Below, in pieces: positions 28,399 to 37,036 of a stretch of 64,000 nt of DNA; positions within the stretch are counted from its first letter, which is position 1, and every line of letters starts with the position of its first letter. The position numbers were made by a program, and so were the translations under genes. The stretch is from Pseudaminobacter soli (ex Li et al. 2025) (GTDB lineage: Bacteria; Pseudomonadota; Alphaproteobacteria; Rhizobiales; Rhizobiaceae): NCBI RefSeq assembly GCF_029892515.1, contig NZ_JARXVF010000003.1:248001-312000 (forward strand). The letters are read 5' to 3'. The notes under the pieces are model-generated. The model searched no databases. It saw only the letters and a list, made by a program, of their open reading frames with translations, and was not told the DNA's origin.

Positions 28399-29180
28399 TT
28401 CGCCCCCATCAGCTCGGCGCGCATCGCGACGATGCCGCCGACGACGATCAGCGCCGGCGAGACGACATTTTCGCGCGCTGCGGTTTCCACCAGCGCCCCG
28501 ATTGTCGTGGTGACTGTGCGCTCCTGCGGCAGCGATGCGTTCTCGACAAGTGCGGCCGGCGTATCGGCCGGCAGCCCGCCCGCCAGAAGTTCGGCAACCG
28601 TCTCCTCCATATGCGTCAGGCCCATATAGATGACGATGGGCTGGCCGGTGCGGGCAAGGGCTGCCCAGTCGGGCCTGTCGTCGGAGACGGCGGCAAAGCC
28701 GGTGGCCAGGATGATCGCGCCGTTGACGCCGCGCACCGTGGCCGGAATGCCCGCCGAGGTGAGGCCCCCGAAGGCCGAGGTGACGCCCGAAAGCGCCCGC
28801 CAGGGAATGTTTTCGCGGGTCAGCACCAGCGCTTCCTCCGCGCCGCGGCCGAAGACGAAGGGGTGCCCGCCTTTCAGCCGCACCACCTTGCGTCCCTCGC
28901 GCGCCAGCTTCACCAGCAGCGCGTTGATGTCGTCTTGCGGGATCGACAACCTGCCGCCGCGCTTGCCGACGAAGAATTTCTCGGCCTGCTCGGCAACAGC
29001 GACGATTTCGGGCGCCACAAGCGCGTCGTGCACCAGCGCGTCGGCCTGCGCGAGCGCGGAGAGCACGTCGAGCGTCAGCAGGCCAGGGTCGCCGGGGCCG
29101 GCACCTGCCAGCCACACATGGCCGGGTTCGAGCACCTGCGACTCGAAATTCAAACGGGCGATAGCTTTTTCAAGACTCAT
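28395..29180 (-). CDS. cobA: Uroporphyrinogen-III C-methyltransferase
   Basis: This 261-residue SAM enzyme makes precorrin-2 from uroporphyrinogen III, the entry to the corrin branch. The family motifs VWLAGAGPGDPGLLTL, VRLKGGHPFVFGRG and GVTSAFGGLTSAGIPATVRG (20 residues) are present. It is a stand-alone methyltransferase without the CysG dehydrogenase/chelatase domain. It is the first gene of the cobA-cobB-cobS-cobT run and diverges from cbiD across 53 nt. Confidence 0.95.
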   Translation of the reverse strand: MSLEKAIARLNFESQVLEPGHVWLAGAGPGDPGLLTLDVLSALAQADALVHDALVAPEIVAVAEQAEKFFVGKRGGRLSIPQDDINALLVKLAREGRKVVRLKGGHPFVFGRGAEEALVLTRENIPWRALSGVTSAFGGLTSAGIPATVRGVNGAIILATGFAAVSDDRPDWAALARTGQPIVIYMGLTHMEETVAELLAGGLPADTPAALVENASLPQERTVTTTIGALVETAARENVVSPALIVVGGIVAMRAELMGAK

Positions 29181-29233
29181 GAATGCCGCTTTCGACGATG
29201 ACGCGGAGCGTCGCCAAGCCTATAGATTGCGCC

Positions 29234-30364
29234 ATGACTGCCGAACAGACCGCCTCCGAAGAAGCTCCCCTGCGCCGTGGCTGGACCACGGGCGCCTGCG
29301 CCACCGCCGCCACCAAGGCTGCCTGCGCGGCGTTGCTGACTGGCGATTTCCCCGATCCGGTGGAGATCACGCTGCCCGGCGGCAATGTGGTCGGCTTCGC
29401 GCTGGCGGTTTCCGAGCAGGGCGATGGATGGGCGATGGCCGGCATCGTCAAGGATGCCGGCGACGACCCGGACGTTACGCATGGTGCGCTGGTGAAAAGC
29501 ACGGTGCGCCGCGGCGCGCGGGGCAGCGGCATTGTCTTCCGTGCGGGCCCAGGCGTCGGCACGGTGACGCGGCCGGGCCTGCCGATCCCGCCGGGCGAGC
29601 CGGCGATCAATCCCGTGCCGCGCAAGATGATCACCGAGGCGGTGCACCAGGTTGCCGGCGAGAACGCCGATTTCGAGGTCGAGATTTCCGTGGTCGGCGG
29701 CGAGGAGATGGCGCAGCGCACGCTCAACCCGCGCCTCGGCATCCTCGGAGGCATCTCGATCCTGGGCACCACGGGCGTGGTCATTCCCTATTCCTGCTCG
29801 GCCTGGATTCATTCCATCCATCGCGGCGTCGATGTCGCGCGCGCCATGGGGTTCACCCATGTCGCCGGTTCCACCGGCAACGCGTCCGAAATGGCGGTCC
29901 AGAAATTCCACGACATGCACGAAGTCCAGCTCATCGACATGGGCGACTTCGTCGGCGGCATGCTGAAGTACATCCGGGCGCACCCCGTACCGCGCGTCAC
30001 CATTGCTGGCGGCGTCGCCAAGATGACCAAGCTGGCGCAAGGCATGCTCGACGTGCATTCCAACCGGGGCAGGGCCGATCTCGAAGGTCTCGCGGATGTG
30101 GCGCGGGAGGCCGGGGCGAGCGAGGTGCTTGCCGCGCGCATCCGCGGCGCCAACACCGTGGCCGAGGCCTTTGCGCTCGCCGTGGCCGAGGGCGTGCCGA
30201 TCGGCGACGCGATTGCTGCCGGCGCTTGGCGCACTGCTGCGCCCGCGCTCAAGGGCACGGACATCGAGCTCGAAATCCTGGTCTTCAACCGCGAAGGCGA
30301 GTTGAGAGGGCATGCGCCCTTCGCGCCAGCTCATAGCGTGTCGCGCCCCCTGAACCGGCGCTGA
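29234..30364 (+). CDS. cbiD: Cobalt-precorrin-5B (C1)-methyltransferase family protein
   Basis: This 376-residue protein has the CbiD signature [17 protein letters not shown] at its N terminus, with [22 protein letters not shown] and [15 protein letters not shown] further on. CbiD methylates C-1 in the anaerobic pathway, where CobF does so in the Pseudomonas denitrificans aerobic pathway. No cobF lies in the window. It is on the plus strand within an otherwise leftward cluster. Its 3' end overlaps cobM by 34 nt tail to tail. The start was set at MTAEQTAS; an ATG at 29183 is an alternative. Confidence 0.93.
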   Translation: MTAEQTASEEAPLRRGWTTGACATAATKAACAALLTGDFPDPVEITLPGGNVVGFALAVSEQGDGWAMAGIVKDAGDDPDVTHGALVKSTVRRGARGSGIVFRAGPGVGTVTRPGLPIPPGEPAINPVPRKMITEAVHQVAGENADFEVEISVVGGEEMAQRTLNPRLGILGGISILGTTGVVIPYSCSAWIHSIHRGVDVARAMGFTHVAGSTGNASEMAVQKFHDMHEVQLIDMGDFVGGMLKYIRAHPVPRVTIAGGVAKMTKLAQGMLDVHSNRGRADLEGLADVAREAGASEVLAARIRGANTVAEAFALAVAEGVPIGDAIAAGAWRTAAPALKGTDIELEILVFNREGELRGHAPFAPAHSVSRPLNRR

Positions 30365-31095
30365 TAGTCGGGATCGTAGAGCGAGCTTTCACGAAAATCC
30401 TGCGAGGCCAGCGACGGCCCGACGAAGATCAGCGCAGTGCGCTCAATCGGGTCTTCAGCCAGCTTTGCCGCAATCGTGTCGAGCGTGCCGTGCAGCACGC
30501 GCTCGTCCGGCCATGAGGCATGGAAGACGATGGCCACCGGGCAGTCTGCGCCATAGAGCGGCGTCAGTTCCTCCACCACGCGGTCGATGGCGTGGATGGC
30601 GAGGTGGATGGCAAGCGTCGCGCCAGTCGCGCCGAAGGCGGCCAGGTTTTCCTTTTCCGGCATCGGCGAGGCGCGGCCCGAAACGCGCGTCAGCACCAGC
30701 GATTGCGCCACCGCCGGAATGGTCAGCTCGCGGCCCAGCGCCGAAGCGGCTGCCGCAAAAGAGGGCACGCCGGGCGTCATCGTATAGGGAATGCCGTGGC
30801 GTTTCAGGCGGCGGATCTGCTCGGCCACAGCACTCCACACCGAAAGGTCGCCAGAATGCAGGCGCGCGACGTCCTTGCCCTCGTCGTGTGCTGCCAGATA
30901 CTCGGCCTCGATCTCGTCGAGCGACATGGGCGCCGTGTCGACCAGTTTTGTCCCGGGCGCGCAATAGTCGAGCAGTTCGGGCGCGACGATCGAACCCGCA
31001 TAGAGGCAGACCGGGCAGCTTGCGAGCAGGTCGCGGCCGCGAACGGTGATGAGGTCTGCCGCACCTGGGCCGGCGCCGATGAAGTGAACCGTCAC
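30331..31095 (-). CDS. cobM: Precorrin-4 C(11)-methyltransferase
   Basis: This is a 254-residue SAM-dependent corrin methyltransferase: [18 protein letters not shown] at the N terminus, [15 protein letters not shown] near residue 80 and [16 protein letters not shown] near 107. This matches CobM/CbiF. It starts with GTG at 31095, overlapping the cobE stop (GTGA), so it is translationally coupled. The last 34 nt are antisense to the end of cbiD. Confidence 0.94.
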   Translation of the reverse strand: MTVHFIGAGPGAADLITVRGRDLLASCPVCLYAGSIVAPELLDYCAPGTKLVDTAPMSLDEIEAEYLAAHDEGKDVARLHSGDLSVWSAVAEQIRRLKRHGIPYTMTPGVPSFAAAASALGRELTIPAVAQSLVLTRVSGRASPMPEKENLAAFGATGATLAIHLAIHAIDRVVEELTPLYGADCPVAIVFHASWPDERVLHGTLDTIAAKLAEDPIERTALIFVGPSLASQDFRESSLYDPDYQRRFRGRDTL

Positions 31096-31478
31096 GCTTT
31101 GTCTCCGCTGATGGCTATGGCGCAGGTGACCGAATTACGGGCGACGCGCGGGCCGAGCAGCCGCGAATCCGGGCCTGCCGCCGCAAGTGCGGCCGCTTCC
31201 GAAAGCGAGGGCGCGCCGGTTCTTTCCAGCGACAGTGCCGAATAGCTCTCGGCGCGCTTGCCAGCCTCGGCCAGTTCGGCGTCGCCGATGATGATGACCG
31301 CGCGGCGCAACTGCCGGCCGGCCTGAAAAATCGCGTCTTCGTGCTGCTTCAGCTTGCCGGTCGCGAGCGCATCGAGGCGCGCGAGGTCGAGATCATACGC
31401 GCCGAGCGCGGTGCTGATTGCGCCCAGAACCTGCTCCTTGCTGACGCCCTTGCGGCTGCCGATGCCCGCCACGATCAT
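31092..31478 (-). CDS. cobE: Cobalamin biosynthesis protein CobE (CbiG C-terminal-like)
   Basis: This is a 128-residue protein matching the CbiG C-terminal/CobE family: [17 protein letters not shown] at the N terminus, [16 protein letters not shown] and [11 protein letters not shown] with the terminal SVTCAIA. The precise role of CobE in the aerobic pathway is not settled. The start at 31478 gives a clean ATGA overlap with the cobL stop; an in-frame ATG at 31496 would overlap by 22 nt. It lies between cobL and cobM. Confidence 0.85.
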   Translation of the reverse strand: MIVAGIGSRKGVSKEQVLGAISTALGAYDLDLARLDALATGKLKQHEDAIFQAGRQLRRAVIIIGDAELAEAGKRAESYSALSLERTGAPSLSEAAALAAAGPDSRLLGPRVARNSVTCAIAISGDKA

Positions 31479-32710
31479 GGTTTTGCCCACAACCATTGCG
31501 TCACCGGCATGGCCGGCCGCCAGCCCTGCATGGTGCCGACCGGAACCGCGCGTGATACCGAAAGACGGATCAACTCGCCGCCATGACGTGCTTGCAGCGA
31601 CAGCAGCAGCGCTTCCATTTCGAGCGTCACGCCGTTTGCCACCAGCCGTCCGCCGGAAGGCAGTGCGACGATTGCCGCCTCCATGACGCCCGGCTCCGAG
31701 CCGCCACCGCCGACGAAGATGGCATCGGGCGTCGGTAGGCCGGCGAGCGCTTCGGGCGCGCGGCCTTCCACGACCGTCAAGCCGGGCACGCCGCAGGCGC
31801 TGGCGTTACGGACGATGCGGGCAGCGCGTTCGGAATTGGCCTCGATGGCGATGGCGCGCATGGACGGATCGCGCAGCATCCACTCGATGGAGATGGAGCC
31901 CGAGCCGCCGCCGATGTCCCACAAAAGCTCGCCCCGACGTGGCGCGAGCGACGATAGCGTGACAGCGCGGATCTCGCGTTTGGTCAGCTGGCCGTCATTC
32001 TCGAATAGCTCGTCAGGCATGCCGGTGGCCAGCGGCAGGATGCGGGCTTCTGAATTCGATTCAACCTCGACCGCCAGCACATTGAGCGGATTGATGTTTT
32101 CGAGATCGAAGGTTTCGGCACTCGTCGTCGCCAGGCGCTCGGACGACCCGCCCAGCGCTTCCAGAATTGTCAGTCGCGAGAGGCCGAAGCCGAGTTCGGA
32201 GAGAAGCTTCGCCACCGCCGCCGGGCCGTCGCCGTCCGAGGTCAGCGCCAGTATGCGCGTCTTGGGATGCAGCAGCGGCCGTATGAGGTCGATGGGCTTG
32301 CCGTGCAGCGATACCGTCTTGATGTCCGGCAGCGCCCAGCCAAGGCGCGAGGCGGCGAGGCTGAAGGCGGAAGGGGCGGGCAGCACGCGCATTTCGGCCA
32401 CCGGCACATGCCGGGCCAGCGTGGTGCCGACGCCATGACAAAACGGATCGCCCGAAGCGAGCACGCAGACGGGGCGGCCGGATCGCGCCAGCACGGCGCG
32501 CATGCCGGCGTCGAACGGCGTCGGCCATGGCTCGGCGGCGCCCGTCACCAGCCCGTCCACCAGCGCCAGATGCCGCTTGCCGCCGAATACGACCTCGGCG
32601 GTCGCAATGCAGCGCTTGGCCTCGTCGCCAAGACCCTCTACACCATCCTCGCCGATGCCGACGATGGTCAGCCAGCGGGCAGAGGCGGAATTCTCTTGTT
32701 CAGCAGGCAT
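31475..32710 (-). CDS. cobL: Precorrin-6Y C5,15-methyltransferase (decarboxylating)
   Basis: This 411-residue protein fuses a CbiE-like N-terminal methyltransferase (WLTIVGIGEDGVEGLG, then VLASGDPFCHGVGTTLA) with a CbiT-like C-terminal domain (LLWDIGGGSGSISIEWM, then AIEANSERAARI and FVGGGGSEPGV). It methylates C-5 and C-15 and decarboxylates the C-12 acetate. The ATG at 32710 overlaps, base for base on the opposite strand, the start of cobK, so its promoter must lie inside cobK or be shared further away. Confidence 0.94.
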   Translation of the reverse strand: MPAEQENSASARWLTIVGIGEDGVEGLGDEAKRCIATAEVVFGGKRHLALVDGLVTGAAEPWPTPFDAGMRAVLARSGRPVCVLASGDPFCHGVGTTLARHVPVAEMRVLPAPSAFSLAASRLGWALPDIKTVSLHGKPIDLIRPLLHPKTRILALTSDGDGPAAVAKLLSELGFGLSRLTILEALGGSSERLATTSAETFDLENINPLNVLAVEVESNSEARILPLATGMPDELFENDGQLTKREIRAVTLSSLAPRRGELLWDIGGGSGSISIEWMLRDPSMRAIAIEANSERAARIVRNASACGVPGLTVVEGRAPEALAGLPTPDAIFVGGGGSEPGVMEAAIVALPSGGRLVANGVTLEMEALLLSLQARHGGELIRLSVSRAVPVGTMQGWRPAMPVTQWLWAKP

Positions 32711-33479
32711 GATGACCCACCGCGTTCTGATACTTGGCGGCACCACGGAAGCCCGGCAGCTTGCCGGCAGGCTGGCCGCCCGCGCCGACCTTTCGCTCAC
32801 TTTGTCGCTCGCCGGCCGCACGGTCGATCCTGTGGCCCAGCCCGTGCCGGTGCGCAGCGGCGGTTTCGGCGGCGCCGAAGGGCTGGCGCAATATCTGCAC
32901 GACGAGCGCGTCGACCTGCTGATCGACGCCACGCATCCTTACGCGGCCAATATTTCGCGCAACGCGGCCGAGGCTTCGACGCTTTCCCGCGTGCCGATCC
33001 TGGCGCTTCGCCGTCCCGGCTGGGAGGCTGTTGAGGGCGACCGCTGGACGTTGGTCGAGAATGCCGAGGAAGCCGTCGCTACGCTCGGCGAAAAGCCGCG
33101 CCGCGTCTTCCTGGCGCTCGGCCGGCAGGAGATCGCCGCCTTCGAGGGCGCGCCGCAGCACGCCTATGTCATCCGCAGCGTCGATCCGGTCGAGCCGCCG
33201 CTCACCGTGCCGAATGCCACCTATATCCTTGCCCGCGGCCCCTTTGCGGAAGCCGACGAGCGCGAATTGCTGGCCAGCCGCCGCATCGACGCCATCGTTG
33301 CCAAGAACAGCGGCGGGGCCGCCACCTATGGCAAGATCGCGGCCGCACGCGAACTCGGCATCGAGGTCATCCTGTTCCGCAGGCCGGACCTGCCGCAGGT
33401 GCCTCATGCCAAAAGCGTCGCTGAGCTGGCCGGCTTGGTCGATCATTGGCTGGCACCTGCCGAAAAGCGCGGCGTGTAG
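32709..33479 (+). CDS. cobK: Precorrin-6A reductase
   Basis: This 256-residue NADPH-dependent reductase converts precorrin-6A to precorrin-6B. Family motifs are VLILGGTTEARQLAGRL, LIDATHPYAANISRNA, FLALGRQEIAAF and VAKNSGGAATYGKI. Tandem ATG codons lie at 32709 and 32712; the first overlaps the cobL start codon on the other strand. It is antisense to the rest of the cob run, and its 3' end overlaps cobJ tail to tail by 37 nt. Confidence 0.94.
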   Translation: MMTHRVLILGGTTEARQLAGRLAARADLSLTLSLAGRTVDPVAQPVPVRSGGFGGAEGLAQYLHDERVDLLIDATHPYAANISRNAAEASTLSRVPILALRRPGWEAVEGDRWTLVENAEEAVATLGEKPRRVFLALGRQEIAAFEGAPQHAYVIRSVDPVEPPLTVPNATYILARGPFAEADERELLASRRIDAIVAKNSGGAATYGKIAAARELGIEVILFRRPDLPQVPHAKSVAELAGLVDHWLAPAEKRGV

Positions 33480-34207
33480 ACCAGCGGGCGTTTTGCGCCC
33501 CGCTCGATGATGCGGGTTTCGGGCGAGCCGATCATAACGCAGGTGGCCATGTCGGCCTGCTCGGCGCGCGCCTCCGCCAGCGGCGTGATCTCGATGCGCT
33601 CGTCTGGCCGGCCGGCGGCGCGGCCGAAGATCACAGGCGTCGTCCCCGGCAAAATGGTGCGCAGCTTGTCCAGCGCTTCGCCGAGCTGCCAGGGGCGCGC
33701 CTTGCTGATCGGATTGTAGAGCGCGATCACGAAGCCCGCGCTCGCCGCTGCCTCCAGCCGCCGCAGGATCAGGTCCCAGGGTTTTAGATTGTCCGAAAGC
33801 GAGATGGCGCAGAAGTCGTGCCCCAGCGGCGCGCCGATGCGGGCTGCGACTGCCAGCATGGCGGTGACGCCGGGAACGATGGTGAGCTCGATGTCGCGCC
33901 ATTCGGCTGGACCGGCCTCGATCGCCTCGCAAACCGCTGCCGCCATGGCAAAGACGCCGGGATCGCCGCCCGAAACCACCGCAACGCTCGCGCCGCCGGC
34001 AGCCTGCTCAAGTGCTGCATTGGCGCGCGAAATCTCTTCGCGGTTGTCGGAGGCGATGCGGGTCTGGTCGGGACGCAGGTTCAGCCGGTCGACGTAAGGG
34101 GCGTAGCCGTAGAAGAACTGCGCCTCGGCTGCGGCTGCGCTTGCCTCCGGCGTGATCTGGCCGGGATTGCCGGGGCCGAGCCCGATGATGAAAAGACGCC
34201 CGCTCAT
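33443..34207 (-). CDS. cobJ: Precorrin-3B C17-methyltransferase
   Basis: This is a 254-residue SAM methyltransferase that contracts the ring. Motifs are LFIIGLGPGNPGQITPEA, VSGGDPGVFAMAAAV, VPGVTAMLAVAARIG and FVIALYNPISKARPWQL, matching CobJ/CbiH. The ATG at 34207 overlaps the cobI stop (ATGA). It is the last gene of the leftward run before cobK interrupts on the other strand. Confidence 0.95.
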   Translation of the reverse strand: MSGRLFIIGLGPGNPGQITPEASAAAAEAQFFYGYAPYVDRLNLRPDQTRIASDNREEISRANAALEQAAGGASVAVVSGGDPGVFAMAAAVCEAIEAGPAEWRDIELTIVPGVTAMLAVAARIGAPLGHDFCAISLSDNLKPWDLILRRLEAAASAGFVIALYNPISKARPWQLGEALDKLRTILPGTTPVIFGRAAGRPDERIEITPLAEARAEQADMATCVMIGSPETRIIERGAKRPLVYTPRFSAGASQ

Positions 34208-34941
34208 GGCCGACCCTCCCAGCCGGGAACCAGCACGATGGCGAAGTAAGGTGCCGTGTCGTCGGCCTTGTCGGCCAGCGGCATGCAAGCGGTGTTGGCC
34301 ATGGTGGCGCGCTCGACGTAGATGGCGCGCTCCAGCTTGCCGGTGGCGGCCAGCGCGCGGCGGATCTTCGGCAGGTTGCGCCCCACTTTCATGATGACGG
34401 CCGCGTCCGTGTCGGCCAGCCGCCGCGAAAGCTCGAACTCGCTCATCGTGCCGGGCAACACGCTCAGCACATCGTCGCCCTGCACGATCGGCACGCCGGT
34501 CTGAGACCAGCAGCCGGACATGGCAGTAACGCCCGGGATCACCTCAGTCGGGTAATGCTGCGACAGCCGCACATGCAGATGCATGTAGGAGCCGTAGAGC
34601 AGCGGGTCGCCCTCGCTGAGCACGGCCACCGTGCGGCCCGCCTCGAGATGCGCGGCAACCGCGCGGGCCGACTCCTCGTAAAAGCCGGTGATCGCCGCCT
34701 TGTAGTCGGCGTGGTCCTTGTCGATCTCGGTGGTCACCGGATAGAGCAGCGGCAGCTCGACGATGCCGGGCTTGAGATGCGCCGAGACGATCGCGCGGGC
34801 ATTGCCGTTGCTGCCGCGCTTGGCGAAATGCGCCAGCACGTCGGCTTCGCCCAACGCGCGCACGGCTTTCAGGGTCAGAAGCTCGGGGTCGCCGGGGCCG
34901 GTGCCGACGCCGATGAGGCGGCCTTTGGGTTCCGCGCTCAC
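34204..34941 (-). CDS. cobI: Precorrin-2 C20-methyltransferase
   Basis: This is a 245-residue SAM methyltransferase: LIGVGTGPGDPELLTLKAV at the N terminus, VLSEGDPLLYGSYMHLH near residue 108 and EVIPGVTAMSGCWSQTG near 132. It starts with GTG at 34941, overlapping the cobH stop (GTGA). Its neighbours cobH and cobJ are coupled on both sides. Confidence 0.95.
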   Translation of the reverse strand: MSAEPKGRLIGVGTGPGDPELLTLKAVRALGEADVLAHFAKRGSNGNARAIVSAHLKPGIVELPLLYPVTTEIDKDHADYKAAITGFYEESARAVAAHLEAGRTVAVLSEGDPLLYGSYMHLHVRLSQHYPTEVIPGVTAMSGCWSQTGVPIVQGDDVLSVLPGTMSEFELSRRLADTDAAVIMKVGRNLPKIRRALAATGKLERAIYVERATMANTACMPLADKADDTAPYFAIVLVPGWEGRP

Positions 34942-35570
34942 AGTCCGGGCCTCGCCAGTGCGTTGAGGGCGGCGGCCGTCATGGCGCTGCCGCCGAGGCG
35001 TCCGCGCACGATGGCATAGGGCACGCCATAGGAATTTTCCGCCAGCGCATCCTTGGATTCGGCAGCGCCGACAAACCCTACCGGCATGCCGATGATGGCC
35101 GCGGGCTTAGGCGCGCCGTCGCGCAGCAGTTCGAGCAGGTAGAAGAGGGCGGTCGGCGCATTGCCGATGGCCACCACCGAGCCCGCCATCCGGTCGAGCC
35201 ACAGCTTGATCGCAGCGGCGGAGCGGGTGTTGCCGATTTCTTGCGCAAGCTCCGGAGTGCGCGGATCGCGCAGCGTGCAGATCACCTCGTTGTCGGCGGG
35301 CAGGCGGGCGCGGGTGACGCCGCGCGACACCATTTCTGCGTCGCAGAAGATCGGTGCGCCGGCCTTCAGCGCAGCACTTGCGGCTTCCACGAAGCCCGGC
35401 CCGAACTCGAATTTCTCGGCCGCCTCGACCAGGCCGCAGGCATGGATCATGCGCACGGCGACATCGGCCTCGGCTTCGGAAAAGCGCGACAGGTCGGCCT
35501 CGGCGCGAATGATGGCGAAGGAGCGCTCGTAGATCGCGGTACCGTCGTGAATATAGTCGTATCCGGACAT
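34938..35570 (-). CDS. cobH: Precorrin-8X methylmutase
   Basis: This 210-residue enzyme moves the methyl group from C-11 to C-12 to give hydrogenobyrinic acid. The active-site His lies in VRMIHACGLVEAA near residue 43, with IFCDAEMVSRGV and IGNAPTALFYLLEL following. The ATG at 35570 has AAGGATAGAG just upstream, which decides it over an upstream in-frame start. It begins 2 nt after the cobG stop. Confidence 0.95.
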   Translation of the reverse strand: MSGYDYIHDGTAIYERSFAIIRAEADLSRFSEAEADVAVRMIHACGLVEAAEKFEFGPGFVEAASAALKAGAPIFCDAEMVSRGVTRARLPADNEVICTLRDPRTPELAQEIGNTRSAAAIKLWLDRMAGSVVAIGNAPTALFYLLELLRDGAPKPAAIIGMPVGFVGAAESKDALAENSYGVPYAIVRGRLGGSAMTAAALNALARPGL

Positions 35571-35572
35571 CT

Positions 35573-37036
35573 CTATCCTTGCTGAAAAGCCTTGGCCAAC
35601 CGGCTTTCGCCGAGCCGCGCGATGCACTCTGCCGTGGTCTCGCCGGGCCGGCGCTCCTTTGTCAAAAGCGCCGCGACCCCACCGAAACTGCGGGCAAGTT
35701 CATAGCCCGGCGTGTACGCGGCCGGAAGGCCCTTCGCCGTCCCGTCAACGACAAGTCCGGCTCCTTTTTCGTCGCCCACCAAAGTGAGTGCCGAGCGGGC
35801 CGGATGCGCACAGCCCTTGGCGCAGCCGGAAATGTGGAGCGTGACGGATGGATCGAGTGCTGCCCCGCTTTCGCGGGCGATCTGTTCGGCCACGTCTCGC
35901 GCTGCGATTCGGCCCGATGCGCAGGCCGGCGCGCCGGGGCAGGCGGCGATCATGCGGCGCGGGTCGAGCGGATCGATTACGAAGCCGAGTGAGGCTGCCT
36001 TGCCCTGCAACTCTGGACATGCCGATTGCGACAGGCCGAGGAGCAGAATGGCGCGCTGCTGAGCGAAGCGGATTTCCGCTGCACCCGCAGCTTCGGCTTC
36101 GCGGCACAGTGCAATCATGCGCTCGGCCTGGATGTGGCCGAAGGGCAGGCCGAGACCGAGGACGGACGCGTCTCGAAGTTGGAGAATTCCAACCGGGGAC
36201 GGACGCTCTACGTTGCCCCCCTCTGTCCTGCCGGACATCTCCCCCACCAGGGGGGAGATCAGCCGGCCGTTTTCGTCTCGCTCATACTGTGGCGTTGACG
36301 ATTGGCGAAGGTCATGATGACAGCCAATCTCCCCCCTTGTGGGGGAGATGTCCGGTAGGACAGAGGGGGGTGCGAAGGAACTCACCCTCTGCAGGAGTTC
36401 CATCAAACCATCTGACGGCAAATCCCGTGCGCGCGCCTCGCGTCCGCGCTCGGCAACTGCGTTCAATATCGCCAGCGCAGCATCACAAGAATCGGCCTCG
36501 GCGACCACGCCTACGTGCGTTGCAGTTCGTGCATCGCCTGCGACCGCCAGCAGCCATTGGTCGGGAGCGAGCGCGGTCATCCGCACATCGGCCTGCACGG
36601 TGCTCATGTTGAGCCGGCCGCCGCCGTCGACCACCACGGATACTTTTGGCCCGAGCCGCGCGCCGAGGTTTGCTGCGCCAATCGCTTCGCGGATGCGTGC
36701 GGCGAGCGAGGAAGGGTCAGAAATTTCCTCCGGGTCCAGTCCCGCGAGCGGCCCCGTCTCCACCGGCACGCCGGTTCGGACGGCAATGCCCAGCGCATCG
36801 ACTTCCGCCGCCAGCAATGTCGCGCTTTCGGCGGTAAGCCCGCGAATCTGCAGGCTGCCGCGCGCCGTGACCTCGACCACGCCATTGCCGTGCCGCAATG
36901 CGGATTCGCAGAGTCCGATCAATGCCTTGGGCGAAACTCCTCCAGCGACGGGATTGAGCCGCACGAGAAGCCCGTCGCCCGTCTGCATGGGGGCCGACAG
37001 TGCCGGGCAGGCGCCCCTGCGCGAAAAGCCGGTCAT
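35573..37036 (-). CDS. cobG: Precorrin-3B synthase (oxygen-dependent) with an inserted repeat peptide
   Basis: This 487-residue nitrite/sulfite-reductase-like monooxygenase makes precorrin-3B in the aerobic pathway. The N-terminal ferredoxin-like half has DGLLVRLNPVAGG and RGSLQIRGL. The iron-sulfur and siroheme-type cysteines are kept: ACPGAPAC near residue 365 and HISGCAKGCAHP near 403. Residues about 222-274 (from APPSVLPDISPTRGEIG to LISPLVGEMSGRTEGG) are not CobG-like. They are the translation of a palindromic repeat element at 36216-36371, which keeps the frame open. Without them the length would be about 435. Its start overlaps the cobN stop (ATGA). Confidence 0.9.
   Translation of the reverse strand: MTGFSRRGACPALSAPMQTGDGLLVRLNPVAGGVSPKALIGLCESALRHGNGVVEVTARGSLQIRGLTAESATLLAAEVDALGIAVRTGVPVETGPLAGLDPEEISDPSSLAARIREAIGAANLGARLGPKVSVVVDGGGRLNMSTVQADVRMTALAPDQWLLAVAGDARTATHVGVVAEADSCDAALAILNAVAERGREARARDLPSDGLMELLQRVSSFAPPSVLPDISPTRGEIGCHHDLRQSSTPQYERDENGRLISPLVGEMSGRTEGGNVERPSPVGILQLRDASVLGLGLPFGHIQAERMIALCREAEAAGAAEIRFAQQRAILLLGLSQSACPELQGKAASLGFVIDPLDPRRMIAACPGAPACASGRIAARDVAEQIARESGAALDPSVTLHISGCAKGCAHPARSALTLVGDEKGAGLVVDGTAKGLPAAYTPGYELARSFGGVAALLTKERRPGETTAECIARLGESRLAKAFQQG
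36216..36371 (-). repeat. Palindromic repeat element inserted in frame inside cobG
   Basis: Two 45-nt arms (36216-36260 and 36327-36371) are inverted copies with 42 of 45 positions identical by my alignment, enclosing a 66-nt centre. Each arm contains CCCCCCTCTGTCC and a CTCCCCC/GGGGGAG sub-palindrome. I recall this arm sequence as a very common intergenic repeat in Mesorhizobium and other rhizobia. Here it lies within coding sequence, contains no stop in the cobG frame, and is roughly a multiple of three in length. Confidence 0.9.

Noticed and set aside
28395-29115. N-terminal extension of cobB to 29115
   Set aside because: The extra part is antisense-like, arginine-rich sequence overlapping cobA; MSARGLIVGAPRSG at 28398 is the natural start with an ATGA overlap.
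36216-36371. Reading the cobG repeat as a Rho-independent terminator or as a gene break
   Set aside because: The cobG frame is continuous through it and the essential C-terminal cysteines lie downstream, so an in-frame insertion is the simpler reading. No T-tract is present.
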